Shown piece after piece: positions 44,401 through 51,747 of a DNA stretch of 64,000 nucleotides. A program made the translations under genes and the position numbers. Origin of the DNA: Micrococcales bacterium (GTDB lineage: Bacteria; Actinomycetota; Actinomycetes; Actinomycetales; Cellulomonadaceae); assembly GCA_009779195.1 (NCBI GenBank), contig WRET01000007.1, positions 1 through 64,000 of the forward strand. Reading direction: 5' to 3'. Under the pieces are notes generated by a model that worked only from the letters and a program-made list of their open reading frames with translations, made no database searches and had not been told where the DNA came from. Within the stretch, counting starts at the first letter, position 1. Each line of letters opens with the position of its first letter.

Positions 44401-47400
44401 GGGGGTCGACCGGCCCGACGAGCGCTTCGACCGCTGCCTGGACCTTACGCAGCCGCCACCGTGCGAACACCGCCCCGGTCAGCGACCGGGCCTGCTGTGC
44501 CCACAGGTCCAGGTCAGGTGCTTCGACCAGCCCGGGAGGCGCCCAGGCCCCGGTCATCGCGGCCCGGCACACGGCGACCTCGCTGGCCCACCCTGGTCCG
44601 TCGACCGCTGCCACGTCGGTGGCCAGCAACCCGGTGGCCCGGGCGTGCGTCAGCCGCACGACATCGTCTATGCACGCGGTGGCCCCCGGGGCGGGGGACA
44701 GCTCGGCAAAGGCCGCGTGCCAGGTCGCCCCGAGCCAGTCGAGGTGACCGGCGACCGCGTCCAGGCGGGCCAGCGCTGTGGGCAGGGCGCTCGCGTCCGA
44801 AGCGGTCGGGCCGAACAACGCCCACGGTGCGGGGACGGTGAACCCCAGCTGGGCGGACGCTTCGGAGAACCGTCCGGCGGCACGGCGCAGGGCGTCGGGG
44901 TCGAGGGTCGCCTCCGGGCTGGTGTCGGGGACGAAGCTTGGCCCAGGTCCCGACGAGACCACCGCATCGTGCGCCGACCACAGCGAATGCCCGGCCGGGC
45001 CGGGTTGGTGCACCAGGGGCGGGTACGCCGACAGGGCGTCCACCCCGGCGACGTACTCGGCTTCGGCAGCCTGCCACGCGCCCACGTCGTACCCGGCTTC
45101 GGCGCCGAACGCGGCCCGCAGCTGGGCCCGCACATCACGCATGGTGACTTTCGAACCGTGCAGCTCCAGGACGAAGTCGCCCATGCCGACAGCGTCCAGG
45201 CGGCGGCGCACCACGTCGAGGGCAGCCTGTTTGGCAGTGACGAACGCGACAGTGTGGCCGCTGTCGAGAGCGTGGGCGATGAGGTTGGTGATGGTCTGGG
45301 ACTTGCCGGTGCCCGGCGGTCCTTCCAGCACGAACGACTGCCCTGCGGAGGCGCGGACGATCGCGTCCATCTGTGACCCGTCGGCGGCGACCGGCAGCCG
45401 CAACGACCGTTCGGGCAGGCGCGGCGGGGTTTGGACGTCCTGGGTGAACGTCTCACCAGGCCGTTCGACCAGGTGCTTGACCACGTCGTTGCGCATGAGG
45501 GCGCCCCAGTTGGTGTCCAGGTCTTGCCAGATCTGGAACGTGGAGAACCGCAGCAGGCCCAGTGTCACTGTCTCGTCGATGCGGAACGGCAGCTCGGCTT
45601 CCAGCAGGCGGGCGCGGATAGCCGCCAGGGCTGCGCCGATGGCCACACCAGACTCGTCGGCGGGTGGTTCGGCCAGCTCGGGCAGGTCGAAACCGCGGGT
45701 GGCCTTGAGCCACTCCAGCAGGCACAGGTTGGGCTGGGGTGGGTCGTTACCGTCGGCGGCGAACGTGTAGCTGCGCCCCGCCAGGGTTTTCAGGCGCACC
45801 GGGACCAGGAACAGCGGGGCCCGGGCTTCGCTGGTTGGCTCAGGTTCGGCCGTGTGTTCCTCAGCGGCCACCGGCTCCGTCGAACGGGCGAACGCGTTCG
45901 GCCTTCGCTTCGACCGGGTATGGACCAATGTGCCCAGCGCCAAGAACAGGTAGTTCGAACCGGTCTCGGCTTCTAGCAGCTCGGCGTCACGTCGCAGCGC
46001 CTGCAGACGGGCGGTGTGCAGACCCGGGCGCAGCACCGACACCAGGCGCCGTTGTGTGGTGAACACGGACCGGAGCGCGTCGGGGGCCGGGGTAGCGCCG
46101 GACTCGTCGGCGCCGGTGGTGCGGATGGTGTACCCAGCGGAGACGGCGTCTTCGATCTTGGCCAGCATGCCGTCGGGCACCACGAAGTCCAGCACACGGG
46201 AGGTGCGCGGCAGGTTGAGCAACGGGTTGCGCAACGACAGGTCCAGCAGCTGGCGTTTCCAGGTGCGGAAACGTGGCGGGGACGGGTCTTCGCGCCGCAG
46301 CGTCCCGGTGACGTGCTCGACATCGTCGTCAGGCAAGGTGATCGAACGCAGCGCGGAACGCACCACGTACGGACGGTCGGGTTCGTCGTCGACGACCCCG
46401 GCAGGCCCGGGCATGGGCAAGATCCCGTCCAACCGGGCCCGGGGGATATCGACCAGGGTGACCATGGCGTGTGGCGAGCCAGGGTGTGCAGGGCCCGCCA
46501 CACGTCCTGGCTGGCCGAAGAGCCTGCGGACGTGGCCGTGCCCCTCGGCGACGGCTTTGCCGAACGGCAGGTGGTTGGCCCCAGGCCCGACCCTGGTCAG
46601 CTCGACCGGCAGCAGCGCCCCGGTCTCGACGAGGTTGGCGACAGTGTTCGGGTCGTCGACGACAGCGTGGTCGCCGATCCCCGGGGCGGTGCGTACGCAC
46701 GCGAAAGCGTGGTGCTCGGTCAGCACGACCAACGGGTCCAGCCCGACCGCCTCGGCCAGCGCCGCGTACGTGACTGCTAGGTCCAGGCAGGTGCCCATAC
46801 CGTCGGTGAGCACCTGGGTCGGCGTGCGGACTTTTTGCCCTGTGGTCTCGTACGACGCTGGCGGCAACGTGTAGGCGACTCCCGTGGACCCCAGGGCTGC
46901 GTACAGGGCGCCAGCCAGCTGCTGGGCGCGGGCGGGCCCCTGGGTGTACCCGGCGAGAGACCCGTCGTCGGTGTGTTCGGCCAGCCAGTCCGACGCGGCT
47001 TTGAGCACCGGCGACAGCACCCGTGCGTTCGGCTGGACGAACGACGCCAGGTACTGGCGCAACCCCGGCAGGTTCAAGAACTCGTTCGCCGCCCCGACCA
47101 TGATCGGCACCGACACGCTGACCTGGTCAGGTGTGGCGTCCTGGACGTCGTCGGTGGGCTGGTCCCACGGTTGCGCAGTGCCCCAGGCAGGCTCGTCGTC
47201 GGGCGCCTGCTCGGCGGTAGCGTCCGCCAGCGCGAAGACGTCGGTGGCCAGGTCGGCTGCCGCGTTGGTCGGCGTGACCCGCAACGTCACCCACGCGGTC
47301 GTCTTCTCCGTCGACGTGGCGACGCTGAGCTGCCCGAACAGCTCGTCCTCGGCGATCGACACACTCTGCCCCGCAGCGACCACACCAGTGACGACCTGTG

Positions 47401-47611
47401 CCGACGTGGCTCGCCCGTTCCCCAGGTCCAGCTCAGCAGTGACGGTGAACGGCCCCACAGCCGTCGATGTCTCGTTGTGCACCCGCACGTCCCGCACCAG
47501 CCGGACGCTGCCCAACAGTGCCGGGTTCACCCGCGGCAGGAACAGCGCGCGGATCCGTACCCCACCCGACACTTGTTCAACCGTCTGGTACAGCCCGTCC
47601 CGCTCCTCCAC
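41477..47611 (-). CDS. Giant DUF4011-helicase-nuclease protein (Hhe-like defence candidate)
   Basis: A 2,044-residue multidomain protein. In order: beta-sandwich-like N-terminus; transglutaminase-like region (DGMGTCLDLAVTYAALAEA, about residue 270); DUF4011-type region (RKRQ-like LLDLSLRNPLLNLPRTSRVLDFVV, about 450); superfamily I helicase with Walker A EGPPGTGKSQTITNLIAHAL (about 764), FDEASQIPVAEAIGAMGRG (about 1364), VQGDERDTIMFSL (about 1559) and RRLNVAITRARQQVLLFS (about 1600); a Vsr/MTES_1575-like nuclease segment (GLSSFRVDLAVRARG... LVDGPGWASRPTVADRD, about 1670-1740); a DPV-rich linker; and a DUF3320-like end. This layout matches single-gene DUF4011-helicase-Vsr antiphage systems. It lies among toxin-antitoxin genes. 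GTG start with TACGAT 6 nt upstream. Confidence 0.85.
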   Translation of the reverse strand: MEERDGLYQTVEQVSGGVRIRALFLPRVNPALLGSVRLVRDVRVHNETSTAVGPFTVTAELDLGNGRATSAQVVTGVVAAGQSVSIAEDELFGQLSVATSTEKTTAWVTLRVTPTNAAADLATDVFALADATAEQAPDDEPAWGTAQPWDQPTDDVQDATPDQVSVSVPIMVGAANEFLNLPGLRQYLASFVQPNARVLSPVLKAASDWLAEHTDDGSLAGYTQGPARAQQLAGALYAALGSTGVAYTLPPASYETTGQKVRTPTQVLTDGMGTCLDLAVTYAALAEAVGLDPLVVLTEHHAFACVRTAPGIGDHAVVDDPNTVANLVETGALLPVELTRVGPGANHLPFGKAVAEGHGHVRRLFGQPGRVAGPAHPGSPHAMVTLVDIPRARLDGILPMPGPAGVVDDEPDRPYVVRSALRSITLPDDDVEHVTGTLRREDPSPPRFRTWKRQLLDLSLRNPLLNLPRTSRVLDFVVPDGMLAKIEDAVSAGYTIRTTGADESGATPAPDALRSVFTTQRRLVSVLRPGLHTARLQALRRDAELLEAETGSNYLFLALGTLVHTRSKRRPNAFARSTEPVAAEEHTAEPEPTSEARAPLFLVPVRLKTLAGRSYTFAADGNDPPQPNLCLLEWLKATRGFDLPELAEPPADESGVAIGAALAAIRARLLEAELPFRIDETVTLGLLRFSTFQIWQDLDTNWGALMRNDVVKHLVERPGETFTQDVQTPPRLPERSLRLPVAADGSQMDAIVRASAGQSFVLEGPPGTGKSQTITNLIAHALDSGHTVAFVTAKQAALDVVRRRLDAVGMGDFVLELHGSKVTMRDVRAQLRAAFGAEAGYDVGAWQAAEAEYVAGVDALSAYPPLVHQPGPAGHSLWSAHDAVVSSGPGPSFVPDTSPEATLDPDALRRAAGRFSEASAQLGFTVPAPWALFGPTASDASALPTALARLDAVAGHLDWLGATWHAAFAELSPAPGATACIDDVVRLTHARATGLLATDVAAVDGPGWASEVAVCRAAMTGAWAPPGLVEAPDLDLWAQQARSLTGAVFARWRLRKVQAAVEALVGPVDPLELGPTLDAALATRTRSQALAARTQGIGGLVLPGGWAPHRTDAVTTFDAAVAVARTAHHLSRTAPAAWAAVLGEPSDQQRAAVVEIQTAWATWLAATAATPRTVTAWLGGRTWPDAWAADAPRWRAEAAYVVPQRHAALSAVLAELDRTGGQDLSDRLTSGLVTPADATTAAVRGLAEAGLAERRTRVDGFDGKTHDLTVARYTRAAAGLRALADGRGPARLLAIRPFAPDNLTGEVAALRRQADRRRGGMTLREITTRYPAALHAVVPAFLMSPGAVAHFLDPDFRFDMVIFDEASQIPVAEAIGAMGRGRSVVVVGDSKQMPPSKFMATTSTVSAETVDTDDDVESILDEAVAAGLPRTWLSWHYRSRNEKLVAFSNERYYDGRLVTLPSPGDLPSTGIGWRRLDGVFGRGRSRTNPVEAQAIVDEIAARLADPATAADSIGVVCFNIYQRDLITNLVEESTDPGIVRALARGEGERLFVKNLENVQGDERDTIMFSLAFSVDPKTGQLPLNFGPLVLEGGERRLNVAITRARQQVLLFSSFDPAHIDLRRTNAQGLADLRAYLEAAVAGSHGTPDGQSATRSANRGRFTEALAEALGAAGLECALDVGLSSFRVDLAVRARGDSDWRLAVLVDGPGWASRPTVADRDGAPAMLADLMRWPAVTRVWLPDWLRNRDQVVARIVDTARSAPTLAELMAAEAVPAVPDTAVPDTPAAPDTPADDPLATDPVADPVTDPVDPPVADPVADPVADPMDTTGRVGIVGGNVVGPAGALADDPDAPHWGAPSSTLNTDDTVWFTPAPEPNAGPQSVLSNLQSPRSRHAVTQVVTEALAAEGPMLLARLVNHTAHRFDYSRLGERKRTDLESFLQTTFGTDEHGFVWPPGTGRDTPLPVRPTPKGARTPTEIHPGELDATIGEVLRAACSADRRELTCECARTLGIHPSPAFAAVFDPVLDQAVATARITLTDTRYRLS
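42133..42298 (-). repeat. Degenerate 12-bp repeats encoding DPV/DTP linker
   Basis: Units such as GGGATCGGCCAC recur about ten times, coding for Asp-Pro-Val/Ala repeats between the nuclease-like and C-terminal domains of the giant protein. Confidence 0.7.
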
Positions 47612-47617
47612 CCTCGC

Positions 47618-47623
47618 ATCGTA
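47618..47623 (-). promoter_or_regulatory. -10 element, leaderless giant helicase gene
   Basis: TACGAT on the minus strand lies 6 nt before the GTG at 47611. Confidence 0.5.
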
Positions 47624-47694
47624 CGCACCACACCCCCTGCTCTGACCGGGATGGTCCCGCGAGCGGCACCTTCACCCGCATCACGAAAGGTGAG

Positions 47695-47780
47695 CCGGGT
47701 CTGCGACATGCGAACACGATTGCGTCGTGCGAACCTCTGCGTTCGCACGACGCGATCGTGTTCGCATCCCGCAGACCCGG
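47695..47780. repeat. 40-bp inverted repeat with 6-nt loop
   Basis: CCGGGTCTGCG...GTGCGAAC at 47695-47734 matches the reverse complement of 47741-47780 at 37 of 40 positions, with loop CTCTGC. It lies between two minus-strand genes (DUF4386 end at 47827, helicase start at 47611). It could end transcription of the DUF4386 gene or be a REP/MITE-like element. Confidence 0.9.
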
Positions 47781-47826
47781 TCGGCAGGTGGTCAACCGGT
47801 GTCTTGCCGTGCATATCTGCACGCTG

Positions 47827-48549
47827 TCACGGTCCGGCGTCAGGGCGCGTCGTCACGAGAGCGGGTCTGCGGCTCGTCACGACGAACCAGATGAGCCAGA
47901 CCGGGAGCGCGACCTCGAGCCAGCCGACCGGGTTGGAGCCGGTGTAGCCGGCGACAAGGATCTGGCCGAAGCCGTCGACCAGGTACCCAGCCGCGACGAC
48001 CCACATCACGATACCGAGCACCTTCTTCATGTACCCGGCGGCGAACAGCAGCCAGCCGCGCAGGAGCAGGTGGACGCCGAACATCACCATCCCTGCCTGC
48101 CAGGCCCAGGCGAAAGCGTCGGTCTCGGTGGCGACCTGGGCCGCGAACGCCTCGGCAGGCAGGTCAGAACTGGCCATGTGGAGCAGGTTGGTGAGGTTGG
48201 TCACCGCACCGGTCATGACGACGGTATGCGCAACACCGAACAGCAGGGCCAGCAGCGACAGGGCTCTACCCGCGGGTCTCAAGAAGTAGTACAACCCCCA
48301 GAACACGACGAGGTCCGCCACCGTGTTGACGGTGAGCAGCCCGATCGCCACACGGAGCTGGAGCTGCGACGACGAGACGTTGCTCAGCGTCGCCATGGGG
48401 TCGGTGCTGTCGAGGATAGGTGGCAGCAGGACGAAATATGCGATCGGTGCGACGACAATGGTGGTGAGCAGGGCGACTGCCACGATGGCAGCGAGCCCAC
48501 GGGGAGTGACACCGGTGCTGCGGGGGTCGAGCTGGGTAGTCGTGTGCAT
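47827..48549 (-). CDS. DUF4386-like membrane protein
   Basis: A 240-residue protein with six hydrophobic segments (for example GLAAIVAVALLTTIVVAPIAYFVLL and VLGIVMWVVAAGYLVDGFGQIL), the DUF4386 architecture of unknown function. ATG at 48549 with GAGGA about 9 nt upstream. The 5' region carries three tandem CTTAC-N3-GTAAG palindromes, so it is under control of a DNA-binding regulator not encoded in this window. Confidence 0.82.
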   Translation of the reverse strand: MHTTTQLDPRSTGVTPRGLAAIVAVALLTTIVVAPIAYFVLLPPILDSTDPMATLSNVSSSQLQLRVAIGLLTVNTVADLVVFWGLYYFLRPAGRALSLLALLFGVAHTVVMTGAVTNLTNLLHMASSDLPAEAFAAQVATETDAFAWAWQAGMVMFGVHLLLRGWLLFAAGYMKKVLGIVMWVVAAGYLVDGFGQILVAGYTGSNPVGWLEVALPVWLIWFVVTSRRPALVTTRPDAGP

Positions 48550-48563
48550 CCGTCGGTCCTCGT

Positions 48564-48615
48564 CTTACGGCGTAAGAAACCTTACAATGTAAAGAGATTA
48601 CGCTTACATTGTAAG
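48564..48615 (-). promoter_or_regulatory. Three tandem palindromic operators upstream of DUF4386 gene
   Basis: CTTACGGCGTAAG (48564-48576), CTTACAATGTAAAG (48581-48594) and CTTACATTGTAAG (48603-48615) share the pattern CTTAC-N3-GTAAG. They are placed 15-66 nt before the DUF4386 start. Such repeated palindromes are typical of TetR- or PadR-type repressor sites. Confidence 0.7.
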
Positions 48616-48700
48616 ATAGTCAAGGTCGAGCGAGGAAGCACCCGCGGACGACTCGCGACGTCCGGCCTCGCGCCAAGACCGTCAGCCCACTCCATTCTGA

Positions 48701-48738
48701 TGTGTTGATATACACACAATAGCCAGTTGTGTTAATAT
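48701..48738 (+). promoter_or_regulatory. hipBA operator/promoter region
   Basis: TGTGTTGATATACACACA (48701-48718) is an imperfect palindrome, followed by TTGTGTTAATAT with the -10-like TAATAT (48733-48738). This AT-rich stretch contrasts with the surroundings. Likely the autoregulatory HipB site. Confidence 0.5.
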
Positions 48739-48739
48739 C

Positions 48740-48754
48740 CTCTCAACTAGAGGA
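48740..48754 (+). promoter_or_regulatory. Hairpin overlapping hipB ribosome-binding site
   Basis: CCTCTCAACTAGAGG forms a 5-bp stem around CAACT; the AGAGGAG ribosome site is partly inside the stem, so translation of hipB may be limited by structure. Confidence 0.35.
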
Positions 48755-48760
48755 GACGGC

Positions 48761-49033
48761 ATGGTTCGGCGAGAGGTGAGCAGTGAGTTGGACTGGGCGA
48801 CGGTCCGGTCTGCGGACGGGTTGGGGACCTTCCTCAACCACTTGCGGGTGCAGCGGGGGTGGACGCAGGCAGACGTGGCCGAGCACCTGGGGATACCGCG
48901 GCGGTACCTGCACGAGCTGGAGAGTGGGAAGCAGATCTTGGCCTACTCTCGGCTGTTCTCGCTGATGAACCTGCTGAGGGCCCAGATGGTGCTACGAGCC
49001 GAGAGCGAGGAGAACGACCCGTGGCAGGTCTGA
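48761..49033 (+). CDS. hipB: HipB-type antitoxin (XRE helix-turn-helix)
   Basis: A 90-residue Cro/CI-family protein: GTFLNHLRVQRGWTQADVAEHLGIPRRYLHELESGKQILAYSRLFSLMNLL is a standard HTH_3 domain. It precedes and overlaps a HipA-like kinase by 13 nt, the usual order. Preceded by AGAGGAG. It would repress its own promoter alone or with HipA. Confidence 0.9.
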   Translation: MVRREVSSELDWATVRSADGLGTFLNHLRVQRGWTQADVAEHLGIPRRYLHELESGKQILAYSRLFSLMNLLRAQMVLRAESEENDPWQV

Positions 49034-50358
49034 ACGTGCTTGACGCGTGGTGCTACGGGGTGCACGTGGCCCAGCTGGTGCGTGTGGACGAGCGGCGGAT
49101 CGCCTGGGAGTGGACCGATGACGCCGTGCGCCAGTGGGGGAGCGACAGCCGGGTGGTCTCGCACCTGCTGCCGGTCGGGCAGGTGCCGCACCCGCTGGCG
49201 CCGAAGGTGTTCCTCGACGGGTACCTGCCTGAGGGGTCGGCACGGGTAGACCATGGCGTCGAGGCGGGGGTCGAACCGGACGACACGTTCGGGCTCGTCA
49301 GCGTGTACGGGCGGGACCTTGCTGGGGCTCTCGTCGTCGTGCCCGCAGGTGGACCGCCTGAACCTGACGACCCGGGGTACCAGCCGCTGACAGACGACGA
49401 CGTTGCCGACCGTCTGCGGCATACCGGGCGGCGCAGTGGGTACGACTCGTACTCGTCGTTGCCAGGTGTTGTTCCTAAGGTCTTGCTGCACCGCGATGGT
49501 GACCAGTGGTTCGCCCCCCAGCGCGGTGCGCCGTCGACGTGGATCGTCAAACGTGGGTCCGACGAGGGGCCAGCGTCCGACATCGTCGCCACCGAAGTGT
49601 TGTCGTTGCGGGTCGCCCGGCGTCTGGGACTGACCAATGTGGACGCCGACGTGGTCGAGCTGGGTGGTCTTCGTGGTATCGCGGTCCGGCGCTACGACCG
49701 GGCCGTCCAACCCGACGGGACTGTCCGCCGCCTGCACCAAGAAGACCTCGCCCAGGCCATCGGGCTCAACACCGACGACCCCGCGCGCAAAGCACAACGC
49801 GGTACCGCGACGATACCGTCCTGGGGCCACGCTGCGAAGGTCCTGGCCGCAGGTGGTGCTCGGCTCGACCAGCTGTTCGGTTTCGTCGTGCTCAACCACC
49901 TGCTGGGCAACACCGACCTGCACGCCAAGAACGTGTCGTTCGTCCACCCCCGCAGCGGTGGCACGGCGCTCGCGCCCGCCTATGACATCGCCATGCACCT
50001 GCACTCGACAACCGTGCGCCGCCAGGTCGCCCTCCAGGTGAACCACAAGAGCGCGTTCGACGACATCGGCTGGGAGGACCTGGTCGCCGAAGGCCACACG
50101 TGGGGCCTGGCCGACACCCAGTGCCAGACGTTGGCCACCGCAACCGTCAACCAGTTCCGTGCCGCTCTCGACGCCGAGCAGGCCACCGACGACCACCCGG
50201 GAGTCTGCGAGGCGGCCTGGCAGACAGTGCGCGCGCGGGCGGCCGAGCTCAGCGAACAGCTGGCAGCGGCTGGTGCCGACGTTGGTCAGGTTGACGGTGT
50301 GGGGTCGTTGCGGGCTGGACGCCCCGTGCGGGGGCACCATCGGCGGGGCAGGAGCTAG
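49021..50358 (+). CDS. hipA: HipA-type Ser/Thr kinase toxin
   Basis: A 445-residue kinase of the HipA family. Domains: N-terminal HipA couple domain (LNVLDAWCYGVHVAQLVR... LPEGSARVDHGVEAGV), then FGLVSVYGRDLAGALVVVPAG, ATP-binding STWIVKRGSD, catalytic HLLGNTDLHAKNVSF and the DFG-equivalent APAYDIA. In characterised members the target is glutamyl-tRNA synthetase or similar. The GTG at 49021 lies within the hipB 3' end. The C-terminal 60 residues diverge from E. coli HipA. Confidence 0.9.
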   Translation: MAGLNVLDAWCYGVHVAQLVRVDERRIAWEWTDDAVRQWGSDSRVVSHLLPVGQVPHPLAPKVFLDGYLPEGSARVDHGVEAGVEPDDTFGLVSVYGRDLAGALVVVPAGGPPEPDDPGYQPLTDDDVADRLRHTGRRSGYDSYSSLPGVVPKVLLHRDGDQWFAPQRGAPSTWIVKRGSDEGPASDIVATEVLSLRVARRLGLTNVDADVVELGGLRGIAVRRYDRAVQPDGTVRRLHQEDLAQAIGLNTDDPARKAQRGTATIPSWGHAAKVLAAGGARLDQLFGFVVLNHLLGNTDLHAKNVSFVHPRSGGTALAPAYDIAMHLHSTTVRRQVALQVNHKSAFDDIGWEDLVAEGHTWGLADTQCQTLATATVNQFRAALDAEQATDDHPGVCEAAWQTVRARAAELSEQLAAAGADVGQVDGVGSLRAGRPVRGHHRRGRS

Positions 50359-50413
50359 CCATCAGGCGTGCAACAGCGCGGTGGTGAGGACCGACAGCAC
50401 CCCGGTGATGGGG

Positions 50414-50419
50414 CACACT
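50414..50419 (+). promoter_or_regulatory. -10-like element, leaderless Fur-family gene
   Basis: CACACT lies 6 nt before the GTG at 50426. The match to the -10 consensus is weak but the spacing fits the window's pattern. Confidence 0.35.
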
Positions 50420-50425
50420 GGGGCT

Positions 50426-50902
50426 GTGGGCTCCCCGGTGCCAGACGACGTGCTTGTTGCCACGTTGCTGCAAGACGTCGGCGCACAGCTGCGCGCGCGG
50501 GGGGAGCGGATGACCCGTCCGCGCCGCGCGGTGCTGACTGCTCTGGCCCGCCGCGGGGGGCACGTCTTGGCTGCTGAGGTCGTCGAGGCTGTCGGGCAGG
50601 TCGACCCGTCCGTGCACCGCGCCAGCGTGTACCGCACCCTGGACGCACTGTCTGCGCTGGGTGTCGTCCAGCACCTGCACCTGGGCCACGGTGGGACGGC
50701 CTACCACCTGTCCGACGGGGTGCACCACCACGTCCACGCCCAGTGCCAGTCGTGCGGTGCCGTCGAAGACCTGCCCGCGAACACCCTCGACGACGTCGCC
50801 GAACAGCTGGCCCTACGCTCCGGCTTTCTCCTCGACCCAGGTCACGTCGCCCTCTCCGGCACCTGTCGCACCTGCGCTCTGCACGGCACACACCACCACT
50901 GA
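50426..50902 (+). CDS. Fur-family metalloregulator (candidate Nur)
   Basis: A 158-residue protein. The N-terminal winged helix (ARGERMTRPRRAVLTALARRGGHVLAAEVVEAV, SVHRASVYRTLDALSALGVVQHL) is followed by the metal-binding HHHVHAQCQSCGAVEDL and the structural zinc pair SGTCRTCALHGTHHH. The family includes Fur, Zur and the nickel sensor Nur. It lies two genes away from the CbiMQO transporter whose promoter has a palindrome shared with the hydrogenase promoter, so a nickel-sensing role is plausible; this is an inference. GTG start at 50426; upstream sequence in the track ORF belongs to hipA. Confidence 0.9.
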   Translation: MGSPVPDDVLVATLLQDVGAQLRARGERMTRPRRAVLTALARRGGHVLAAEVVEAVGQVDPSVHRASVYRTLDALSALGVVQHLHLGHGGTAYHLSDGVHHHVHAQCQSCGAVEDLPANTLDDVAEQLALRSGFLLDPGHVALSGTCRTCALHGTHHH

Positions 50903-50921
50903 CCGTCGTTCGGTGGGGCGG

Positions 50922-51329
50922 CTATGTCTGCTGCTGGGTGTTCGTCACGTCGACCCCTGCCTTCGTGGCGCGGTCGGCCAGCACGGTGTCGAAAGTCGCG
51001 AGATCGGCACCCAGTGCCTGGGCGGTGGCCAGGACGATGGCGTCGGGGATGCGGAGCCCCGAATCGGCACGGGTTGTGGCGATGGCCACAGGGGCGACCA
51101 CGTCGCCTGGTTGTGTCGTCACTCCCGCCGCGCCGACCGCTGCCTGGGCTTTGGCGCCGACGTTCTTGCGGACAGCGCCGACCAGGACCTCAGCCAGCGT
51201 CAGCGGGTGCACAGTCATCGTCTGGGGGCCGAGGGATGTCATGAGGGCGACAGCGCGGCGATGGTGGGCGTCGGACGGTTCGAGAGCGGCGATGAGGACG
51301 CTCGCGTCCAGCACGGTTGTGCCCGTCAC
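50922..51329 (-). CDS. PIN-domain toxin (VapC family), second locus
   Basis: A 135-residue PIN-domain protein: TTVLDASVLIAALEPSD, RIPDAIVLATAQALGADLATFDTVLAD, carrying the acidic residues of the RNase site. The GTG at 51329 overlaps the antitoxin stop by 4 nt (GTGA). It ends 20 nt from the convergent Fur-family gene. Confidence 0.85.
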   Translation of the reverse strand: MTGTTVLDASVLIAALEPSDAHHRRAVALMTSLGPQTMTVHPLTLAEVLVGAVRKNVGAKAQAAVGAAGVTTQPGDVVAPVAIATTRADSGLRIPDAIVLATAQALGADLATFDTVLADRATKAGVDVTNTQQQT

Positions 51330-51574
51330 TGCGGCCACTCCGCCCGGAGCTCGTCGAGGTAACCCTCGGGGTACGTTCCTGCGAACTGGGCGAGGGCATG
51401 GACGGCAGCGGCGTGCTGGTCCTGCGTGTCTTCGAGGTGCTTGGCGCCTGCCACCACCAGCCGTACCAACGCCTGGGACCGGGGGATACCCGGCCATCTG
51501 CGCTGGGCCACGTCGAGGGCTCGGGCCACGTCGCCAGTGTCGGTGACCGCGTACCGAGGCTTTGTCGTCGGCAT
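51326..51574 (-). CDS. Antitoxin partner of VapC, second locus
   Basis: An 82-residue protein (MPTTKPRYAVTDTGDVARALDVAQRRWPGIPRSQALVRLVVAGAKHL) of the small antitoxin type, with no closer family recognised. The ATG at 51574 has TACACT 7 nt upstream, consistent with a leaderless mRNA. Not similar to the antitoxin at 41174-41437, so the two vap loci are independent. Confidence 0.78.
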   Translation of the reverse strand: MPTTKPRYAVTDTGDVARALDVAQRRWPGIPRSQALVRLVVAGAKHLEDTQDQHAAAVHALAQFAGTYPEGYLDELRAEWPQ

Positions 51575-51581
51575 AAGAGCA

Positions 51582-51587
51582 AGTGTA
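51582..51587 (-). promoter_or_regulatory. -10 element, leaderless second vapBC
   Basis: TACACT on the minus strand lies 7 nt before the ATG at 51574. Confidence 0.5.
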
Positions 51588-51747
51588 GCTCCCGAGGTCA
51601 TCGGTGCGACACCCATGTCATCCTCCCAGGTGGACGTCTTGTCGACGGTGGATATGGGTCTGGGTCGTCGTGTCATAGGTCCAGGGTGGGGCACCGCCCG
51701 GGTGGCCTGCGCCCATCGTGAAAACCTGTGGACAAGCCAGTGGACGG

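Noticed and set aside
47711-47735. Third copy of the nickel-type operator inside the 40-bp hairpin (ATTGCGTCGTGCGAAC)
   Set aside because: It shares TTGCGTCGTG but lacks the right half CGCAA and has no -10 next to it; the similarity comes from the hairpin arm.
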